From an uncultured Alphaproteobacteria bacterium (GTDB taxonomy: Bacteria > Pseudomonadota > Alphaproteobacteria > Caulobacterales > Caulobacteraceae): 6,278 nt of DNA. Both the position numbers and the translations under genes were made by a program. This document shows positions 1-3,912 of the stretch, in pieces. The notes under the pieces were generated by a model. It searched no databases, was not told the origin of the DNA, and worked only from the letters and a program-made list of their open reading frames with translations. Location of the stretch: assembly GCA_903933475.1 (NCBI GenBank), contig CAIZKE010000223.1, positions 1 through 6,278 of the forward strand, read 5' to 3'. Position 1 is the first letter of the stretch. Each line of letters opens with the position of its first letter.

Positions 1-753
1 GCGGGCCTCCTTGGCGTCCTCGCTGGCGAAGGCGATGCGGATGTTCGAGACCTCGTAGCGCAGCTGCACCTCGGGATCGGGGGTCTCGTAGGACTTGACC
101 ATGCCGCGCTTGAGCAGGCGCAGGGTGATGGGCGACCAGGCGCAAAGGCTCTGGCAGTAGGCGGCGAAGCGCTCCTGGAAGTCGGCGTCGGCCACGGCCT
201 CGCCCGCCAGCCCCCAGGCGACGGCCTCCTCGCCGGTCACCGTCCGGTTCTCCATCATGAAGCGCATGGCGCGCTCATACCCCATGGCCTGGGGCAGGGT
301 GATGGTCAGGCCCGCATCCGGCGAGCCGCCAATCCGGGTGTAGCCCGCCATCAGCCGCGCGGAATGGGCGACCAGGCGCACGTCGCAGGCCATGGCCAGG
401 CCCAGACCCGCGCCCACGGCCACCCCGTTGATCCCGCCCACCACCGGCTTGTCGCAGGTCTTGCGCAGGGTCAGCACGAACTGGCCGACCCAGCCGATGT
501 CGTCCAGCTGGGCGGCCTGGGGCGTCAGGGGCGTGTAGGGCTTGGCGTCCGGCGACAAGTCGAGACCCGCGCAGAAGGCGTCGCCGGTCCCGGTCAGGCC
601 CACCACCCAGACATTGTCGTCGGCGGCAGCGGCGCGCACCGCCTCGATCACACCCCAGGCGAGCTCTAGGGAGATGGCGTTCTTCTTCTCGGGCCGGTTC
701 AGGGTGATGATCCGGACGTGGCCTTCGTCGCGGACGGTGACGGGATCGCTCAA
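1..753 (-). CDS. Enoyl-CoA hydratase/isomerase (crotonase) family protein, C-terminus cut off by window edge
   Basis: The crotonase fold acts on acyl-CoA thioesters in the cytoplasm. The 251 visible codons show the family's order: the N-terminal VRIITLNRPEKKNAIS strand-turn (residues 13-28), the first oxyanion-hole segment FCAGLDL (60-66), the second one INGVAVGAGLGLAMACD (108-124) and the C-terminal helices. About 10-20 residues are probably missing, judging by the usual length near 260-270. The start is TTG at 751-753, chosen because GGAG lies 8 bases upstream (complement of 762-765), the protein begins where family members do, and no ATG occurs in frame before residue 121. The two glutamates of classical hydratase are absent: alignment to GGGCELAM and QPE puts G118 and Y138 there. 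Asp146 in GGSPDAG sits where enoyl-CoA isomerases and PaaG-like enzymes carry their acid. Isomerase or another crotonase reaction is therefore likelier than hydration; the substrate is unknown. It lies 32 bases downstream of the phosphotransferase gene and is probably co-transcribed with it. Confidence 0.9.
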   Translation of the reverse strand, partial: MSDPVTVRDEGHVRIITLNRPEKKNAISLELAWGVIEAVRAAAADDNVWVVGLTGTGDAFCAGLDLSPDAKPYTPLTPQAAQLDDIGWVGQFVLTLRKTCDKPVVGGINGVAVGAGLGLAMACDVRLVAHSARLMAGYTRIGGSPDAGLTITLPQAMGYERAMRFMMENRTVTGEEAVAWGLAGEAVADADFQERFAAYCQSLCAWSPITLRLLKRGMVKSYETPDPEVQLRYEVSNIRIAFASEDAKEAR

Positions 754-785
754 GGGGAAAACTCCGGTCTGAGTGGGCGGCAGGG

Positions 786-1859
786 TCAGTTGTCGAGGGC
801 GCCGTGCTCGATCATGTGATCGGCGGCGCTGCCCAGCATCTGCAGGAACATGTCATCACCCCGGGCCGTCCGGGTGACGACCATGGCGGCGAAGAAGGCG
901 GTGAGGAACAACAGGTAGGCGCCCTGGCCATAGTGCCGGCGCAGGTCGGCCCTGTCGTAACCCGTGACGCCATTGGCCTTCAGAGTGTCGAGGTAGAGGT
1001 CCAGCAGGGCTGGCTCGTGGGCCCGACGGACCTCTCCGGGCAAGGCACCGGCCAGGAAGTAGGCCAGATCCGTCGGCCCCGCGCCGTAGGCGAAGGACTG
1101 CCAGTCCAGGACGGTGACCGGGTGGCCGCCCTCCGGCGCGCCGAACATCATATTGTCAGGGCGGAAGTCGTTGTGCGTCAGGCAGCGGGGCCCGTCATGC
1201 CTCTGTCCCAGCCAGGAATAGCGGGTGGAGACCCAGTCCCCGACCTCGGTCCATTCCGGCTTCAGGCGTTCGGCGTAACGATCCTTGAATCCCATCCACA
1301 GCATGGCCACGGAATCATCGCCCACGGGAGTGGAGGGGGCGGCCTTCGCGCCCGACACCCAGGGCAGGTCGTCCAGTCCGTCATCGCCCCAGTGCGAGGC
1401 GTGCAGCAGACCGGCCTGCACCGTGACCCGGCGGGCCTGCTCCAGGGTCACCCCGCGCAGTTGATCGCCCGGCTCGGCAGGCGCCAGGTCCTCCATCATC
1501 AGGACAAAGTTGTGGGTCGCCTCGTCCACGTCGGTGAACCAGCAGCGGGGCGAATGGATCAGGGCCTTCGGCGCCAGGTGCTGGTAGAAGCGCACCTCTC
1601 GCAGGTAGTTGCCCAGGGCCACGCCGGTGGCGCGGCTCTCCGGCCCTGCGGCGGGGAACTTGCCGACCAGGGAGTCCGGGGCGCCGTCGCCACGGCGGGC
1701 GTAGTCGAGGGTGAAACGGACACTGTCGCCGATCTGGCCCGTGCCCACCGAACGGGCGGTGAAGCTGCGCACCTCGGCGTCGACCCCGCCGGCGGCGAGG
1801 ACGGCGGTCAGCCAGGCGGCGTCGATGTCGCCGGGTTCGCGGATGTCGGGACGGGTCAT
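786..1859 (-). CDS. Phosphotransferase family protein (APH / ecdysteroid-kinase-like fold)
   Basis: This 357-residue protein has a kinase-like fold of the aminoglycoside/choline phosphotransferase superfamily and probably phosphorylates a small hydroxylated molecule with ATP in the cytoplasm. In order it shows a glycine-rich loop (VGTGQIGDSVRF, 38-49), the ATP-anchoring lysine in LVGKFPA (K67), the partner glutamate in YLREVRFY (E88), a hinge NFVLMMEDL (117-125), the catalytic loop LTHNDFRPDNMMF with H229, D231 and N236, and the metal-binding aspartate in TVLDWQ (D252). The loop reads HND where most members have HGD. The pattern EVRFYQHL..P..., hinge, LLHASHW and NDxxxDNMMF recalls the EcKL/DUF1679 branch as well as APH. 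I chose the ATG at 1857-1859; an in-frame TTG six codons upstream is possible. Neither has a clear ribosome-binding site, so a leaderless message is conceivable. Neighbours suggest acyl-CoA metabolism rather than antibiotic resistance. The substrate cannot be named. Confidence 0.88.
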   Translation of the reverse strand: MTRPDIREPGDIDAAWLTAVLAAGGVDAEVRSFTARSVGTGQIGDSVRFTLDYARRGDGAPDSLVGKFPAAGPESRATGVALGNYLREVRFYQHLAPKALIHSPRCWFTDVDEATHNFVLMMEDLAPAEPGDQLRGVTLEQARRVTVQAGLLHASHWGDDGLDDLPWVSGAKAAPSTPVGDDSVAMLWMGFKDRYAERLKPEWTEVGDWVSTRYSWLGQRHDGPRCLTHNDFRPDNMMFGAPEGGHPVTVLDWQSFAYGAGPTDLAYFLAGALPGEVRRAHEPALLDLYLDTLKANGVTGYDRADLRRHYGQGAYLLFLTAFFAAMVVTRTARGDDMFLQMLGSAADHMIEHGALDN

Positions 1860-1983
1860 GGGCGCGGGTACACGCAAACTTTGTTGAAGGCGATGCGGTC
1901 CCCATCACGCCGGCTTAGGTCGAAGCCCCGGAGTTCCCTCGTCATGCCGCACCTCCCGTCCGCACGGACTCTGCCGCACACGC

Positions 1984-2002
1984 TTCATGACTGTCATATG
2001 AA
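1984..2002. promoter_or_regulatory. Operator-like palindrome between aroQ and the phosphotransferase gene
   Basis: The 19 bases start TTCAT and end ATGAA (perfect 5-base arms), and nested inside is a perfect odd palindrome, ATGAC-T-GTCAT (1987-1997). The site lies about 125-145 bases upstream of the phosphotransferase start and has the size of a dimeric repressor operator. No regulator gene is in the window, so the assignment rests on symmetry alone. Confidence 0.25.
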
Positions 2003-2028
2003 AGCCCGGCGCAGGCGGACGCAAGACT

Positions 2029-2047
2029 TCCCCGACGTCTCCGGGGA
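2029..2047 (-). terminator. Possible hairpin terminator of aroQ
   Basis: A 6-bp perfect stem (TCCCCG at 2029-2034 against CGGGGA at 2042-2047) with a 7-base loop begins one base past the aroQ stop codon (2049-2051, read on the minus strand). It is followed on that strand by AGTCTTGCG, not a real U-run, so termination would be weak or the stem may only protect the 3' end. Confidence 0.35.
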
Positions 2048-2048
2048 C

Positions 2049-2501
2049 TCAGGCCTCTCCGGCCAGGGCCAGGGCGATATAGTCGAGGGCCAGGACATAG
2101 CCCTGCACCCCCAGGCCGGCGACCACCCCGGTGACCCCGGCGCTCATGATGGAGTGGCCGCGCCAGTCCGCCTCGACCGTGCGCTTGTGGATGTTGGAGA
2201 TGTGCACCTCCACCACCGGGCACTCGCACATTTTCAGGGCGTCCAGCACCGGGGCCGAGAAGTGGCTGAAGCCGGCGGGATTGATTACCAGGCCTGCGTC
2301 CTTTCGGGCCGCCTGGATCCAGTCGATCATCTCAAACTCGCGATTGGTCTGGCGGAAGTCGAGGTCGAAGCCGTGCCGCCCTGCCGCCGCACGGCACAGG
2401 GCCTCCACGTCGGCCAGGGTGCGCGAGCCGTAGAGATGCGGCTCCCGCTGGCCCAGCAGGTTCAGGTTCGGACCGTTCAGCACATGGACCTGGCGGCTCA
2501 T
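2049..2501 (-). CDS. aroQ: 3-dehydroquinate dehydratase, type II
   Basis: The enzyme dehydrates 3-dehydroquinate to 3-dehydroshikimate in the cytoplasm, the third step of the shikimate pathway, or in reverse context a step of quinate breakdown. At 150 residues it has the normal type II length. The signature VLNGPNLNLLGQREPHLYG (7-25) holds catalytic R19 and Y24, at the same numbers as in well-studied homologues. DFRQTN (48-53), the substrate-binding N74 in VINPAGFSH, H100 in VEVHISNIH and R114 before GHS are also present. Two stretches are divergent: INPAGFSHFS where INPGAYTHTS-like sequence is usual, and KRTVEADWRGHSIMS where AREEFRHHSYIS is usual. This suggests a paralogous subgroup. The ATG at 2499-2501 has a strong GGAGGG (complement of 2507-2512) five bases ahead. 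The accB-accC genes that often follow aroQ in alphaproteobacteria are not downstream; the next gene on this strand is a phosphotransferase after 189 bases. Confidence 0.95.
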   Translation of the reverse strand: MSRQVHVLNGPNLNLLGQREPHLYGSRTLADVEALCRAAAGRHGFDLDFRQTNREFEMIDWIQAARKDAGLVINPAGFSHFSAPVLDALKMCECPVVEVHISNIHKRTVEADWRGHSIMSAGVTGVVAGLGVQGYVLALDYIALALAGEA

Positions 2502-2546
2502 GGCGCCCTCCCGCGACAGACACCGCCCGGCGGGGGCGGCGAAAAG

Positions 2547-2575
2547 GCCTTAGCCCCTCGCGGGGCGGATGTGAA
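2547..2575 (-). promoter_or_regulatory. Candidate aroQ promoter
   Basis: Read on the minus strand, TTCACA (complement of 2570-2575) and GCTAAGGC (complement of 2547-2554) are 15 bases apart. They partly fit the Caulobacter-type housekeeping pattern TTGACGS / GCTANAWC. The -10 element is about 45 bases ahead of the aroQ ATG. The match is imperfect in both boxes. Confidence 0.22.
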
Positions 2576-2717
2576 CCGGGGGCGCTGAGGTCCGGGGCCG
2601 GCGCACATTCAGGACCGGACGCTGGGAGGATCCGGACGGGGATCAGAACGGCGATCCGGAAGGCGCTGCCTCGGGGGCCGACTGGGCTCCAAGTCTGGAC
2701 AGGTTCGGGATTTCAAA

Positions 2718-2745
2718 TTACGCCTTAGTTGCCAAAAGCTACAAG
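2718..2745 (+). promoter_or_regulatory. Candidate rhodopsin promoter
   Basis: GCTACAAG (2738-2745) matches seven of eight positions of the alphaproteobacterial -10 pattern GCTANAWC. Thirteen bases upstream is TTACGCC (2718-2724), a poor -35. An alternative -35 is absent at proper spacing, since TTGCCA at 2729 is too close. The surroundings are the most AT-rich of the intergenic region, and transcription from here would give a leader of only about 15-20 bases. Confidence 0.35.
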
Positions 2746-2755
2746 TCTTTAACTG

Positions 2756-2760
2756 GGAGG
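2756..2760 (+). promoter_or_regulatory. Ribosome-binding site deciding the GTG start of the rhodopsin gene
   Basis: GGAGG ends five bases before GTG at 2766. It fixes the rare start codon and keeps the full signal peptide, whereas the next in-frame ATG would begin inside the first membrane helix. Confidence 0.75.
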
Positions 2761-2765
2761 CTAAC

Positions 2766-3551
2766 GTGCCGAAACTTCGTCTAAAATGGCTCTCTCTGGG
2801 GGTAAGCCTCGCTTTCCTGCCTGCGCTTGCGCATGCCGCCACAGAGAACCTGGATCCAAATGACTATGTTGGTATTTCGTTCTGGCTGATCTCCATGGCG
2901 CTTGTTGCGTCCACCGCATTCTTCTTCCTTGAGACCCAGCGGGTTGCCGGGAAGTGGAAGACCTCGCTGACCGTGTCGGGTCTCGTGACCCTGGTGGCCG
3001 CGGTTCACTATTTCTACATGCGGGACATCTGGGTTTCGACCGGTGCTACGCCAACCGTCTATCGCTATATCGACTGGTTGATCACCGTTCCGCTGCTCAT
3101 GATCGAGTTCTATCTGATCCTGGCCGCGATCACGAAGGTCCCTGCCGGCGTTTTCTGGCGCCTGCTCATCGGTACCTTTGTCATGCTCGTTGGCGGCTAT
3201 GTCGGTGAAGCGGGTTATGTCGGCGTATGGCCCGCGTTTATCGTGGGCATGATCGGATGGGCCTACATCCTCTACGAAGTGTTCCTGGGGCAGGCCGGGA
3301 AGATCAGCGCTGCTGAAGCTCCGGAGTCGGTACAATCCGCCTTCAAGCTGATGCGCTGGATCGTGACTTTTGGCTGGGCGATCTATCCGATCGGCTACTT
3401 CGTGGGCTACCTGATGGGTCAAGACCCGTCCAACAGCTCCGCAGCGCTCAACCTGATCTACAACCTCGCAGACGTCGTGAACAAGATTGCCTTCGGTGTA
3501 ATCATCTGGACGGTTGCGACCTCCGAAACGGACCGCGCTTCTGCGAAGTAG
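2766..3551 (+). CDS. Proteorhodopsin, green-type light-driven proton pump
   Basis: This 261-residue inner-membrane protein binds retinal and pumps protons outward in light. It begins with a signal peptide (basic PKLRLK, hydrophobic core, ALAHA cleavage near residue 24), as in marine proteorhodopsins. Seven helices follow at roughly 34-55, 66-87, 97-120, 129-148, 153-174, 192-217 and 226-252. Aligned by eye to the SAR86 green proteorhodopsin with an offset of six up to helix 3, the key residues are all present: H81 (its H75), R100 and proton acceptor D103 in RYIDW, proton donor E114 (E108), and the retinal lysine K240 in NLADVVNK (K231). The spectral switch is L111 (L105), giving green rather than blue absorption. 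The DTE-type triad (D103, T107, E114) argues for a proton pump, not a sodium (NDQ) or chloride pump. Bulky F158 sits where carotenoid-binding xanthorhodopsins have glycine. Its GC content is near 55 % in sampled stretches, well below the minus-strand genes. No retinal-synthesis gene is adjacent. Confidence 0.97.
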   Translation: MPKLRLKWLSLGVSLAFLPALAHAATENLDPNDYVGISFWLISMALVASTAFFFLETQRVAGKWKTSLTVSGLVTLVAAVHYFYMRDIWVSTGATPTVYRYIDWLITVPLLMIEFYLILAAITKVPAGVFWRLLIGTFVMLVGGYVGEAGYVGVWPAFIVGMIGWAYILYEVFLGQAGKISAAEAPESVQSAFKLMRWIVTFGWAIYPIGYFVGYLMGQDPSNSSAALNLIYNLADVVNKIAFGVIIWTVATSETDRASAK

Positions 3552-3623
3552 GTCTCGTTGGGCCAGGGATGCGAAGGTGCGGTTCGAAAGCGCCGCCCCT
3601 CAAAGCCAGCCCGATCAAGAGTT

Positions 3624-3650
3624 TGGGTCCCGCCTTCGTGGCGGGACCCA
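3624..3650 (+). terminator. Strong hairpin downstream of the rhodopsin gene
   Basis: An 11-bp perfect GC-rich stem (TGGGTCCCGCC at 3624-3634, GGCGGGACCCA at 3640-3650) closes a TTCGT loop, and can extend by wobble and A-T pairs to about 3622-3652. It starts 73 bases after the rhodopsin stop. The downstream sequence GATATTGGCTT has only scattered T residues, so it is either a terminator with a degenerate tail or a 3'-end stabiliser. It could act in either direction. Confidence 0.6.
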
Positions 3651-3811
3651 GATATTGGCTTAACGGAAGGCTTGGCGGACCGTGTGTCGGCAAAAAGCGT
3701 TCCGCATCGGCTTTCTTGCCGGCGTCCGATTGGGTCTCTAGCCCGGGATCGAGCGGCGTGAGGGCTTAAGGATGGCCGTCCAAGGCCCCTGACCAGACCC
3801 GACACAACACC

Positions 3812-3840
3812 TTGCTACCGTCGGCGCAACACGCTTACGG
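3812..3840 (+). promoter_or_regulatory. Candidate promoter of the TonB-dependent receptor gene
   Basis: TTGCTAC (3812-3818) and GCTTACGG (3833-3840), separated by 14 bases, loosely fit TTGACGS / GCTANAWC. A start point here would leave a leader of about 65 bases. The hairpin upstream implies the receptor needs its own promoter, which is the main reason to propose one. Confidence 0.22.
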
Positions 3841-3912
3841 GCCGCCCGGCCAGATCGCGAACCGCAGGACTCCCGGGCTCGTGCGAACCCGTCTCTTGAA
3901 TGAGGACTACCC

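Larger units (their letters stand above)
2502..2765. other. Divergent intergenic region between aroQ and the rhodopsin gene
   Basis: This region holds the control sequences of two divergently read genes and no coding sequence I can support. The aroQ side is very GC-rich, with two small hairpins: CCGCCC/GGGCGG at 2523-2539, which would lie in the aroQ leader, and GCCCC/GGGGC at 2553-2566. GATCCGGA occurs twice, about 25 bases apart, near 2630-2660. The rhodopsin side turns abruptly AT-rich from about 2711. Confidence 0.6.
3552..3912. other. 361-base gene-free stretch between rhodopsin and receptor genes
   Basis: It contains the strong hairpin at 3624-3650 and a possible receptor promoter near 3812-3840. 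A GANTC site (GACTC, 3868-3872), the methylation target of CcrM in Caulobacter-like bacteria, lies about 40 bases before the receptor start. Short open frames here start with poor codons, lack ribosome-binding sites and run through the hairpin, so I do not call a gene. I see no tRNA, known riboswitch or insertion element. Confidence 0.6.

Noticed and set aside
364..772. Plus-strand open frames over the crotonase gene
   Set aside because: The minus-strand crotonase frame carries all family motifs here; these are shadows rich in H, G and A.
804..2588. A 594-codon open frame on the plus strand
   Set aside because: It runs antisense across the phosphotransferase and aroQ genes, both of which have clear family motifs. 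Its product is a low-complexity G/H/Q/V-rich sequence with no recognisable domain; it is an artefact of high GC content.
2781..3422. A 213-codon minus-strand open frame opposite the rhodopsin
   Set aside because: It is fully antisense to an unmistakable proteorhodopsin, and its product is charged and D/H/R-rich without any known motif.
2766..3551. Sodium-pumping or chloride-pumping rhodopsin
   Set aside because: Helix 3 has D103, T107 and E114, the proton-pump pattern, rather than NDQ or NTQ/TSA-type triads.
3558..3769. Two overlapping open frames of about 66 codons in the rhodopsin-receptor gap
   Set aside because: They have no ribosome-binding site, run through the 11-bp hairpin and encode arginine- and serine-rich sequence with no family resemblance.
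3552..3912. A cobalamin or other riboswitch ahead of the TonB receptor
   Set aside because: Such elements often precede vitamin receptors, but I find no B12-box-like or other recognisable conserved core in this leader; only generic short stems such as AGCCC/GGGCT near 3740.
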